Of a DNA stretch of 5,906 nt, positions 1 through 5,906 are shown one piece after another. A model generated the notes under the pieces. It was given only the letters and a program-made list of their open reading frames with translations. It was not told the origin of the DNA and did not search any database. The position numbers and the translations under genes were made by a program. The first letter of the stretch is position 1. Each line of letters begins with the position of its first letter. The DNA comes from Clostridia bacterium (lineage in GTDB: Bacteria; Bacillota; Clostridia; Oscillospirales; Acutalibacteraceae), in assembly GCA_900757335.1 (NCBI GenBank), contig CAAENL010000152.1, forward strand, positions 1 to 5,906, written 5' to 3'.

Positions 1-907
1 TACCCGATTCAATTGATTCCATAGCTAATTTTTTGCAATCTTCCAATGAACCTTTACCTGCAAGATTTAACATATTTGCAGCCAAACAAACAGATACTTC
101 TTTTAAATCGTTTTCTCCGCGACCTTTTAAAACTTCACATGATTCCCATACTTCTAGAGAATTTCCTATGGTCTTTCCGAGAGGTCTGTCCATGTCAGTA
201 ATTAGTGCTACTACCTTTTTTCCAAAACTTTCGCCTATAGACACCATAATTTTTGAAAGAGAAATAGCATCGTCTGTATTTTTCATGAACGCTCCGCTTC
301 CCACCTTAACATCCAAAACAATGCAATCGGCACCCGAAGCAATCTTTTTGCTCATGATACTGGACGCAATTAGTGGCATGCTTTCCACAGTAGCTGTAAC
401 GTCGCGTAAAGCATAAATTTTTTTGTCAGCCGGAACCAAATTTCCACTCTGACTCATTACACAACATCCCACAGTATTAACAATATCAAAAAATCTATTC
501 CTGGAAATTTCTACATTCATACCGGGAATTGAATAAAGTTTGTCAACGGTTCCCCCTGTATGCCCGAGTCCTCTGCCCGACATTTTGGCAACTTTGACGC
601 CACACGCCGCCACGATAGGAATAACAATCAAAGTAGTTTTATCCCCTACTCCGCCAGTGCTGTGCTTATCAACTTTTATCCCTTTTATGGAGCTTAAATC
701 CATAATTTCTCCGGAATATAACATACATTCTGTTAATATTTTACATTCTTTATCAGTCATTCCATTAAAATAAACTGCCATCAAAAATGCCGACATTTGA
801 TAATCGGCAATTTCATTGTTAATATATCCATTTATAAAAAACTTTATTTCTTCAGAACTAAGTTCTAAATTATCCCTTTTTTTCTCTATTATATCGTATG
901 CTCTCAC
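1..907 (-). CDS. pdp: Pyrimidine-nucleoside (thymidine) phosphorylase, N-terminal 302 residues, truncated by window edge
   Basis: This enzyme catalyses reversible phosphorolysis of pyrimidine nucleosides (thymidine, deoxyuridine, possibly uridine) to the free base and (deoxy)ribose-1-phosphate in the cytoplasm. The minus-strand frame is open from GTG 907 to the left edge, giving 302 of the roughly 430 residues usual for the family. The C-terminal part lies outside the window. From GTG 907 the conserved blocks fall at the numbering known for Bacillus PyNP: DKHSTGGVGD (80-89, phosphate site, with K81 and H82), SGRGLGHTGGTVDKL (110-124), YALRDVTATV (165-174, with R168), and S183 and K187 in the base-binding helix. 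This agreement fixes the start. GTG 916 is also in frame, but it sits only 2 bases after the AAGG and would shift the numbering by three. Residue 125 is Tyr where the family signature has Glu. The gene begins 23 bases after deoC in the same operon. The Bacillota-type sequence favours a broad pyrimidine-nucleoside phosphorylase over strict thymidine specificity, but this is inference. Confidence 0.95.
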   Translation of the reverse strand, partial: MRAYDIIEKKRDNLELSSEEIKFFINGYINNEIADYQMSAFLMAVYFNGMTDKECKILTECMLYSGEIMDLSSIKGIKVDKHSTGGVGDKTTLIVIPIVAACGVKVAKMSGRGLGHTGGTVDKLYSIPGMNVEISRNRFFDIVNTVGCCVMSQSGNLVPADKKIYALRDVTATVESMPLIASSIMSKKIASGADCIVLDVKVGSGAFMKNTDDAISLSKIMVSIGESFGKKVVALITDMDRPLGKTIGNSLEVWESCEVLKGRGENDLKEVSVCLAANMLNLAGKGSLEDCKKLAMESIESG

Positions 908-918
908 GAAAAACACAA

Positions 919-922
919 CCTT
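919..922 (-). promoter_or_regulatory. Weak ribosome binding site for the phosphorylase gene
   Basis: AAGG (minus strand, 922 to 919) lies 11 bases before GTG 907 and only 2 bases before the alternative GTG 916. It therefore supports 907 as the start. The core is short and the spacing is long compared with the other sites in this operon, so initiation may be comparatively weak. Confidence 0.5.
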
Positions 923-930
923 ACTAAAAA

Positions 931-1587
931 TTAATGTTTACCATTCTCTAAAATTTTTATTATTCTGCTGGTTCCGAGTCTTGAGGCTCCCGCTTTGATA
1001 AAATCTTCCGCATCGGCTATCGTACTTATTCCTCCCGCAGCTTTTATTTTAACGTTGTTTCCTATATGCTCTTTAAAAAGAAGAATATCTTCAATTTTTG
1101 CTCCTGATTTTGAAAATCCTGTAGATGTTTTTATGAAATCAGCGTTCGCATCAGTTACTATTTTACACATTTCTACTTTTTCTTTTTGTGTGAGCAGGCA
1201 TGTTTCAATAATAACTTTTAATATGTTTTTGTCGCATATTTCTTTTATGCTTTTTATCTCATCAAATACAGCTGAATAATTTCCTTCTTTTAACAAACCT
1301 ATATTTATTACCATATCAATTTCATCTGCACCGGATTCTAAAGCTTTTGCCGTTTCAAAAATTTTAACGGATTTTTCATTGTAACCATTTGGAAATCCTA
1401 TAACCGTACATATTTTCAACTTATCTTTAACATATTTTTTGGCTTCTTCAACAAAACAAGGTGGTATACATACCGAAGCAACGCCGTACTTTATCCCTTC
1501 GTCGCATAAATTTTTTATATCTGCAAAGGTAGATGTGGCAGAAAGTAAAGTATGGTCAACTTTGGAAACAATTTCGTTTATATCCAT
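931..1587 (-). CDS. deoC: Deoxyribose-phosphate aldolase (class I)
   Basis: DeoC cleaves 2-deoxy-D-ribose-5-phosphate to D-glyceraldehyde-3-phosphate and acetaldehyde, the last step of deoxyribonucleoside catabolism in the cytoplasm. The 218-residue protein has the usual length of the short bacterial DeoC group and is a complete TIM barrel. It opens with the typical KVDHTLL (9-15). Visible active-site elements are D91 in ADEIDMVIN (87-95), the Schiff-base lysine K153 in FIKTSTGF (151-158), and the second essential lysine K182 in KIKAAGGI (180-187). A C-terminal phosphate-binding segment, GASRLGTS (200-207), is also present. ATG 1587 is preceded by AAGGTG with 7 bases of spacing. The gene follows the second permease by 29 bases and precedes the phosphorylase by 23 bases, with no terminator in either gap, so it should be co-transcribed with both. 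The Tyr found near the C-terminus of some DeoC enzymes is absent, as is common in this short group. Confidence 0.97.
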   Translation of the reverse strand: MDINEIVSKVDHTLLSATSTFADIKNLCDEGIKYGVASVCIPPCFVEEAKKYVKDKLKICTVIGFPNGYNEKSVKIFETAKALESGADEIDMVINIGLLKEGNYSAVFDEIKSIKEICDKNILKVIIETCLLTQKEKVEMCKIVTDANADFIKTSTGFSKSGAKIEDILLFKEHIGNNVKIKAAGGISTIADAEDFIKAGASRLGTSRIIKILENGKH

Positions 1588-1594
1588 TTTAATT

Positions 1595-1600
1595 CACCTT
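1595..1600 (-). promoter_or_regulatory. Ribosome binding site of deoC
   Basis: AAGGTG (1600 to 1595, minus strand) sits 7 bases before ATG 1587. It gives deoC its own initiation site in the 29-base gap after the permease stop. Confidence 0.7.
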
Positions 1601-1616
1601 CAATAAAAATATGTTT

Positions 1617-2540
1617 TTATCTAGCACCTTTTTCATAAGGAACGCCTGACGCTTTTGGTGCAGAAGAACGTCCAACAAATAAAATTAACATAACGATAGT
1701 TAAAATATATGGAATCATAGCCAAAATAGTTGAAGGAACGTGTAAATTCTCTCCCCCGAGTATTATAACCAATGCTTGAGAGAACCCAAACAAAAGACAG
1801 GCAAAATAAGTTCCAAAAGGACGCCATTTTCCAAATATAACCGCAGCTAAAGCTATAAATCCCTGTCCGCTTATTGCGGTTGGTGTGAATTGAGAAATGA
1901 TAGCTAAAGTTACCGTTCCTCCGCCAAGGCCTGCCAAAATTCCAGAAATAATTACACATACATATCTGGATTTATAAACCGAAACACCCAGGGTATCTAC
2001 TGCTGCAGGGTGTTCTCCCATAGCTCTTATTCTAAGTCCCCACTTGGTTTGATAAAGTACAAACCATGTAATGAGCACAACTGCTAATGCCAAAATAACT
2101 GTTACGTCAATATTTAAACTATTAAAAGGTGTATTTTGAAGACATTGTTGATCTATAATTTTAGGCAACTTTACAGGAACAGGACGAGTGGTCGTAGCAC
2201 CTTCAAAAAAGTAACGTGAAAGAAACATAGCTACACCCGGTCCTATCAAATTTATGGCTATTCCGGATACAGTTTGATCAGCTCTAAATGTAATAGAAGC
2301 GACCGCGTGCAAAAGTGCCAATGCACCTCCTGCAAGTCCGGCACATATCAATCCTAACCATGCATTTTGACTAAAAAATCCAACAGTTGCTCCTGCCAAA
2401 GCACCTATGCTCATCATTCCTTCGATGCCTATGTTAACTATTCCGGCTCTTTCGGATATAACTCCTCCTATAGCAGCCAACGCCAAGGGAGCAGAATACA
2501 TAAGAGTTATGGATATAGCTATTAAAATACTGTTAAGCAT
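1617..2540 (-). CDS. nupQ: Nucleoside ABC transporter permease, NupQ/YufQ type
   Basis: This is one of the two membrane subunits of a BMP-linked nucleoside importer, in the BPD_transp_2 family with the ribose and branched-chain amino acid permeases. From ATG 2540 it is 307 residues, normal for NupQ. Hydrophobic segments suggest about 8 to 9 membrane helices, roughly at 5-25, 60-82, 90-108, 144-163, 192-215, 225-262 (two) and 268-290. Family blocks are ISERAGIVNIGIEGMM (28-43) near the N-terminus and GLRIRAMGEHPAAVDTLGV (168-186), the cytoplasmic coupling loop that contacts the ATPase. An in-frame ATG at 2561 would add seven residues, but these would be encoded by the ribosome binding site GGGAGGGG itself, so 2540 is preferred. 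The start overlaps the end of the first permease gene by 8 bases, suggesting translational coupling. The hydrophilic tail after residue 290 (RSSAPKASGVPYEKGAR) should be cytoplasmic. Confidence 0.94.
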   Translation of the reverse strand: MLNSILIAISITLMYSAPLALAAIGGVISERAGIVNIGIEGMMSIGALAGATVGFFSQNAWLGLICAGLAGGALALLHAVASITFRADQTVSGIAINLIGPGVAMFLSRYFFEGATTTRPVPVKLPKIIDQQCLQNTPFNSLNIDVTVILALAVVLITWFVLYQTKWGLRIRAMGEHPAAVDTLGVSVYKSRYVCVIISGILAGLGGGTVTLAIISQFTPTAISGQGFIALAAVIFGKWRPFGTYFACLLFGFSQALVIILGGENLHVPSTILAMIPYILTIVMLILFVGRSSAPKASGVPYEKGAR

Positions 2541-3663
2541 TATGTTTCCCCTCCCTTTCAAGAAATTTATTTACAATTACTGGAATTATCCTTACCAATG
2601 CTACAAAAAACACTATTACGCCTATCATGATGTTTACTATTTCAGAGGGAGCACCCGTCTTAAACTGAAGTGATTGACCGGCGTAAATTAATCCGCTAAA
2701 CATCAATCCTGCAAATATACATCCTATCGGAGAACTACCTGCTATTAACGCAACCGATAAACCGTTGAATCCATAATTTTCAAATATCGACAATACATGT
2801 ATATTGTGCGAAGAAGTTCCTGTGATCGACAATGCCCCTGCTAAACCTGATAATGCTCCTGCTATAATCATTGTATAAAATATGTTTTTATTAACATTAA
2901 TCCCGGCATTTTCGGCAGCGTCAGGATTTAAACCCGATGTTCTGAATTCATAGCCTTTGCGAGTTTTATATATAACCATCCACATTAAAACCGCCATGAC
3001 AACAGCTATTAAAAAGTTTAAATTAAAATCGGTTTTTAAGATAATGTCGTTGAGTATGGGATTTTCTTTAAGAAACGCACGTCCCTCTTGGGAAAATTTC
3101 CAATCATAAAACAGCAAAGTAAATCCCGAATGATTAATAGGATAAGTGCCGTCGCTTTCAGGTTTATGAAAAATTTGAGAATTTGCTACATAATTACATA
3201 AATACAGCAAAATCCAGTTAAGCATTATACTTGTTATTACTTCGTGAATTCCAAAACGAGATTTAAGAAGACCTACAATTCCTCCTACTATGGCTCCTGC
3301 CAAAACTCCTGCCAATATGACCAGCGGAATTTGTATAATAGGATGAAAATCAAAAATTATTCCCACAAGCGTTGAAGCTATGGTCGATGCTATGTACTGT
3401 CCTTCCGCTCCAATGTTAAAAAGACCTGATTTAAATGCAAAAGCAACGCTCAAACCCGTCAAGATTATAGGAGTACTTTTGAGAATAACATTAATAATAA
3501 ACTTTGGTCGAGAAAAAATCGCATTAAACATAACCGCAAGTGATTGAGACGGACTAAATCCTGTCACAAGTAATATTGCACATGCTACAACGCATCCAAA
3601 GAAAACCGCTATACACGTACACATAAAAGGGGTCTTTAAAAATTTAGCAACTTGTTTAGTCAT
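2533..3663 (-). CDS. nupP: Nucleoside ABC transporter permease, NupP/YufP type
   Basis: This is the first membrane subunit of the importer and pairs with the NupQ-type permease in the inner membrane to form the channel. It has 376 residues, somewhat longer than the roughly 350 I recall for Bacillus NupP. A short basic N-terminus (KQVAKFLK) precedes the first helix at about 13-34. Further hydrophobic segments lie near 56-75, 88-104, 108-134, 141-160, 216-232, 261-281, 298-330 and 340-362. Family blocks are AFKSGLFNIGAEGQY (76-90) and the coupling loop GYEFRTSGLNPDAAENAGI (237-255). The region 161-215 is a long hydrophilic loop with acidic, basic and aromatic residues, probably outside the cell, and may explain the extra length. 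ATG 3663 has AGGAGGT 7 bases upstream. The start overlaps the ATPase gene by 8 bases and the end overlaps the next permease by 8 bases. Confidence 0.94.
   Translation of the reverse strand: MTKQVAKFLKTPFMCTCIAVFFGCVVACAILLVTGFSPSQSLAVMFNAIFSRPKFIINVILKSTPIILTGLSVAFAFKSGLFNIGAEGQYIASTIASTLVGIIFDFHPIIQIPLVILAGVLAGAIVGGIVGLLKSRFGIHEVITSIMLNWILLYLCNYVANSQIFHKPESDGTYPINHSGFTLLFYDWKFSQEGRAFLKENPILNDIILKTDFNLNFLIAVVMAVLMWMVIYKTRKGYEFRTSGLNPDAAENAGINVNKNIFYTMIIAGALSGLAGALSITGTSSHNIHVLSIFENYGFNGLSVALIAGSSPIGCIFAGLMFSGLIYAGQSLQFKTGAPSEIVNIMIGVIVFFVALVRIIPVIVNKFLEREGKHNA
2548..2555 (-). promoter_or_regulatory. Strong ribosome binding site of the NupQ-type permease, inside the NupP-type gene
   Basis: GGGAGGGG (2555 to 2548, minus strand) lies 7 bases before ATG 2540. 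It decides that start over the in-frame ATG 2561, which lies upstream of this site. It also encodes part of the last residues (REGK) of the upstream permease, so it is read both as coding sequence and as initiation signal. Confidence 0.8.
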
Positions 3664-5188
3664 TTTCTTTACCTCCTGCCATCAAAAGACCTATTTTGTG
3701 TTCATCGGCATCTTCTTGTGCAAATTCTCCCACTATTGAGCCGTCGTATATTACAGCTATCTTATCGGAAACATCCAAAATTTCATCTAATTCCAATGAT
3801 ATTAAAAGAATTGCTTTTCCCTTATTTCTAAGATTTATTAGAGTTTTATGTACATACTCTATAGCACCTACGTCCAAACCCCTTGTGGGTTGTACAGCAA
3901 TAAGTAAATCGGGGTCGTTTTCAATCTCTCTTCCGATTACCAGTTTTTGTTGATTACCACCCGACAATCCTCTGATACGCTTGTATTTGCAATCTGCCGG
4001 TCTGATATCATACTGTTCAATAAGTCTTTCGGTAAATTTATCCCTTTCTTCGTAATTTAAGAAACCATGCTTATGGAAAGGTTCTTTTCTATATTTTTCC
4101 AGTATTGCATTATCCGCAACAGACATCTCTAAAATAGTGCTGTATCTATGTCTATCTTCGTGAATAACGGAAATTTTGCTGTCCAATATGTTTCTGGTGC
4201 TGGTGTTTTGGATTTCTTTACCGTTAATAACAATTTTTCCGTTTTCCGCAAATTTTTTACCTATGATACATTCCAAAAGTTCCTTTTGACCGTTACCATC
4301 AACTCCGGCTAATCCGTATATTTCGCCTCTGCGAAGTGACATGGACAAATTTTTAACTCTTTCTATTCCGCGTTCACATCTCACGCTTAAATTATTAACT
4401 TCAAAAACCACTTCTCCCGGAGAAGCTTTTTGTTTATCTACCAATAATTTGACTTTTCTGCCTACCATTTTTTCCGCAAGGCTTTGTTCACTTTCGGACT
4501 TGACGTCAACGCATCCCATAAGTTTGCCTTTGCGAATGATTGTGCATTCTTTAGCGGATTTTTTTATTTCTTTCAACTTATGCGTGATTATTATTATGGT
4601 TTTTCCGTCTTTTTTAAGATTTTCTATAACTTCAAGAAGCTCATCGATTTCCTGAGGAGCTAGAACAGCGGTTGGTTCATCAAGAATCAATATATCGGCA
4701 CCACGATAAAGAGCTTTTAAAATTTCTACTTTTTGCTGCATTCCGACCGATATATTCCTGATCCTTTTTTTTAAATCCACGTTCATTCCGTAACGTTTAA
4801 TAATCTCAATTACTTTCTTTTTGGCTTTTCTCATATTAATTATGCCAAATCTGTCCGTGGTTTCTTTGCCAAGTATTATGTTTTGAAGAACAGTAAATTT
4901 TTCAACGAGCATAAAATGCTGGTGAACCATACCTATTCCATGTGAAATAGCAGAGCTTGGATTTTTTATATTAACAGGCTCGCCGTTTAAATAAATCTCT
5001 CCGGAATCGGCACCGTAAAGACCATATAAAATGTTCATAAGGGTGCTTTTTCCTGCACCGTTTTCACCCAAAATTGCGTGAGTTTCACCTTTTTTCACGC
5101 TTAAATCCACTGAATCCAATGCACAAAATCTACCGAAATACTTAGTTATGCCTTTCATTTGAACAGCATAATCTTTACTAATTTCCAA
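3656..5188 (-). CDS. nupO: Nucleoside ABC transporter ATP-binding protein with two fused nucleotide-binding domains, NupO/YufO type
   Basis: This cytoplasmic ATPase drives nucleoside import through the two permeases encoded next. From TTG 5188 it has 510 residues, the size of Bacillus NupO. Domain 1 (about 8-245): Walker A GENGAGKST (41-49), Q-loop Q90, degenerate signature ISVGMQQK (146-153), Walker B LILDEP (167-172, with D170 and E171), and H203. Domain 2 (about 260-506): degenerate Walker A GVDGNGQKE (295-303), intact signature LSGGNQQK (408-415), Q433 in place of the catalytic Glu (AVQPTRGLD), and no H-loop His (ISLELDE). This asymmetry is normal for the sugar/nucleoside ABC2 class and leaves one competent site. 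No ATG opens the frame. TTG 5188 has AAGGGGG 6 bases upstream. TTG 5209 would give 517 residues but has no ribosome binding site and lies 9 bases after the lipoprotein stop. The gene follows the lipoprotein by 30 bases. Confidence 0.95.
   Translation of the reverse strand: MEISKDYAVQMKGITKYFGRFCALDSVDLSVKKGETHAILGENGAGKSTLMNILYGLYGADSGEIYLNGEPVNIKNPSSAISHGIGMVHQHFMLVEKFTVLQNIILGKETTDRFGIINMRKAKKKVIEIIKRYGMNVDLKKRIRNISVGMQQKVEILKALYRGADILILDEPTAVLAPQEIDELLEVIENLKKDGKTIIIITHKLKEIKKSAKECTIIRKGKLMGCVDVKSESEQSLAEKMVGRKVKLLVDKQKASPGEVVFEVNNLSVRCERGIERVKNLSMSLRRGEIYGLAGVDGNGQKELLECIIGKKFAENGKIVINGKEIQNTSTRNILDSKISVIHEDRHRYSTILEMSVADNAILEKYRKEPFHKHGFLNYEERDKFTERLIEQYDIRPADCKYKRIRGLSGGNQQKLVIGREIENDPDLLIAVQPTRGLDVGAIEYVHKTLINLRNKGKAILLISLELDEILDVSDKIAVIYDGSIVGEFAQEDADEHKIGLLMAGGKEND
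3671..3677 (-). promoter_or_regulatory. Near-perfect ribosome binding site of the NupP-type permease, inside the ATPase gene
   Basis: AGGAGGT (3677 to 3671, minus strand) lies 7 bases before ATG 3663. It also encodes the AGG of the ATPase C-terminus (AGGKEND). It is the closest match to the anti-Shine-Dalgarno complement in this operon. Confidence 0.85.
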
Positions 5189-5194
5189 TGTTAT

Positions 5195-5201
5195 CCCCCT
5201 T
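5195..5201 (-). promoter_or_regulatory. Ribosome binding site that sets a TTG start for the ATPase
   Basis: AAGGGGG (5201 to 5195, minus strand) lies 6 bases before TTG 5188. It falls inside the reading frame if translation began at TTG 5209, so it argues for 5188 as the true start. Confidence 0.7.
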
Positions 5202-5218
5202 TTAGGCAATAAAATGTT

Positions 5219-5906
5219 TTATATTTTCATGTCAGGCAAAGATTTCATAAAAGAATTATAATCCTCTAGAGTTCCCGGAGGAGTTATTTCTTTATCAGAA
5301 ATTTTTTTCATAACTGCCTGAGAACTTTCATAAGATTTTTTTGAAATGTTTGGATTGTCTTCAGGAATTCCGACGCAACCTTCCTTTATTCCGAAAGAAA
5401 AAGTTTTTCCGCCTATATTTTCACCATTGAGTGCTTTTGTGGAAACAATTTGTATTGCCTTTCCGACATCTTTTATTGCAGAGGTTAAAACATTATTTGG
5501 TGCAAGGTAGGACTGATCCAAATCAGCACCTATCGCAAAATTTCCTGTTTCTTTTGCGGCTTCAATAATTCCTACGCCGGCTCCTCCTGCAGCATGGAAA
5601 ACAACATCGCACTCATCAAACATTTTTATGGCTATAGCTTTTCCTTTTGCGGAATCAGTAAAACTTTCGGCATATTGCACTTTTACGTCAATATTTTTTC
5701 CCAATTGTTTTGCACCGTACGCAACACCTGCTCTGTAACCGTACTCAAATTGATCAATTACCATTCCTCTGATTCCTCCAACAAATCCCACAGAATTTGT
5801 TTTCGTTGTCAAAGCTGCCAAATATCCTACAATAAATGAAGATTCTTCAGACCTAAACACAACACCTGTGACGTTTTCGTGCGTCTTATCTCCAAATGAA
5901 AAATCA
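5219..5906 (-). CDS. nupN: BMP/PnrA-family nucleoside-binding lipoprotein, C-terminal 228 residues, truncated by window edge
   Basis: This is the extracytoplasmic substrate-binding component of the importer, related to NupN/YufN, Treponema PnrA (TmpC) and BmpA. It is expected to be anchored outside the membrane by an N-terminal lipid and to bind (purine) nucleosides. The frame is open from the stop at 5219 to the right edge (first full codon 5905), giving 228 of roughly 330-350 residues. The signal peptide, lipobox and first ligand-contact residues are outside the window. GTG 5860 is an internal Val, not a start, because the 15 codons before it also read as BMP sequence. Visible family blocks, counted from the edge, are SVGFVGGIRG (38-47), FEYGYRAGV (53-61), HAAGGAGVGIIEAAK (104-118), IGADLDQS (125-132) containing the Asp expected near the ribose, and FSFGIKEGCVGI (169-180). 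It is the first visible gene of the operon. Exact ligand preference cannot be read from this part. Confidence 0.93.
   Translation of the reverse strand, partial: DFSFGDKTHENVTGVVFRSEESSFIVGYLAALTTKTNSVGFVGGIRGMVIDQFEYGYRAGVAYGAKQLGKNIDVKVQYAESFTDSAKGKAIAIKMFDECDVVFHAAGGAGVGIIEAAKETGNFAIGADLDQSYLAPNNVLTSAIKDVGKAIQIVSTKALNGENIGGKTFSFGIKEGCVGIPEDNPNISKKSYESSQAVMKKISDKEITPPGTLEDYNSFMKSLPDMKI

Noticed and set aside
33..416. Plus-strand open frame of 127 codons
   Set aside because: It is antisense to the phosphorylase, whose minus-strand frame carries clear family motifs; the plus-strand product is low-complexity and resembles nothing known.
540..998. Two short plus-strand open frames (540-773 and 816-998)
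   Set aside because: Both are antisense to the phosphorylase, and the second runs into the end of deoC. Neither has a convincing ribosome site or a recognisable product.
995..1279. Plus-strand open frame opposite deoC
   Set aside because: It is a shadow of deoC codon composition with no family motif.
1588..1616. Possible terminator or promoter between the second permease and deoC
   Set aside because: The 29-base gap contains only a ribosome site and A/T-rich sequence, with no stem-loop and no paired -35/-10 boxes.
1633..1959. Same-strand alternate-frame open frame inside the second permease
   Set aside because: It lies wholly inside the NupQ-type gene; its Phe/Trp/Tyr-rich composition is typical of a frame-shifted read of a membrane protein.
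2407..2673. Plus-strand open frame across the junction of the two permeases
   Set aside because: It is antisense to two well-supported permease genes and has no motif.
3696..4655. Plus-strand open frames at 3696-3953 and 4341-4655
   Set aside because: Both are antisense to the ATPase, whose Walker, signature and H-loop motifs account for this region.
5209..5222. Short AT-only inverted repeat ATAAAA-TG-TTTTAT at the lipoprotein stop
   Set aside because: The arms are six A/T bases with a two-base centre, so no stable hairpin, no GC stem and no terminator. Such palindromes are expected by chance in AT-rich gaps.
5594..5839. Plus-strand open frame opposite the lipoprotein
   Set aside because: It is antisense to BMP-family sequence and has no supporting motif.
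5858..5860. GTG as a possible start of a short 213-residue lipoprotein gene
   Set aside because: The 15 codons upstream to the window edge are in frame, have no stop and continue the BMP pattern, so this GTG is an internal Val.

Overview
This window is AT-rich, and every recognisable gene lies on the minus strand, so transcription runs from the right edge to the left. Spacing is very tight (gaps of 23 to 30 bases, or 8-base overlaps), Shine-Dalgarno sites are purine-rich, and starts are a mix of ATG, GTG and TTG. Together with protein similarity to the Bacillus subtilis NupNOPQ, DeoC and Pdp families, this suggests a low-GC Bacillota, probably an anaerobic clostridial lineage. The genus cannot be told from this sequence.

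Layout in transcriptional order: (1) 5905-5219, the C-terminal two thirds of a BMP/PnrA-type nucleoside-binding lipoprotein, cut by the right edge; (2) 5188-3656, a tandem-domain ABC ATPase (NupO type) that probably starts at TTG 5188; (3) 3663-2533, a first membrane permease (NupP type), overlapping the ATPase by 8 bases; (4) 2540-1617, a second permease (NupQ type), overlapping the first permease by 8 bases; (5) 1587-931, deoxyribose-phosphate aldolase DeoC; (6) 907 to the left edge, the first 302 residues of a pyrimidine-nucleoside/thymidine phosphorylase, starting at GTG and cut by the edge.

The genes make one pathway. The lipoprotein captures nucleosides outside the cell, and the NupO-NupP-NupQ complex imports them. 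The phosphorylase splits pyrimidine (deoxy)nucleosides into base and (deoxy)ribose-1-phosphate. After isomerisation by a phosphopentomutase, which is not in this window, DeoC cleaves deoxyribose-5-phosphate to glyceraldehyde-3-phosphate and acetaldehyde. No promoter, terminator, RNA gene, repeat array or mobile element was found. The operon promoter and any regulator should lie beyond the right edge, and the operon continues past the left edge.

This is essentially an ordinary nucleoside uptake and salvage operon. I see no undescribed system. The points worth a second look are start-codon choices, paired translational-coupling overlaps, one substitution in the phosphorylase signature, and the missing pathway partners.
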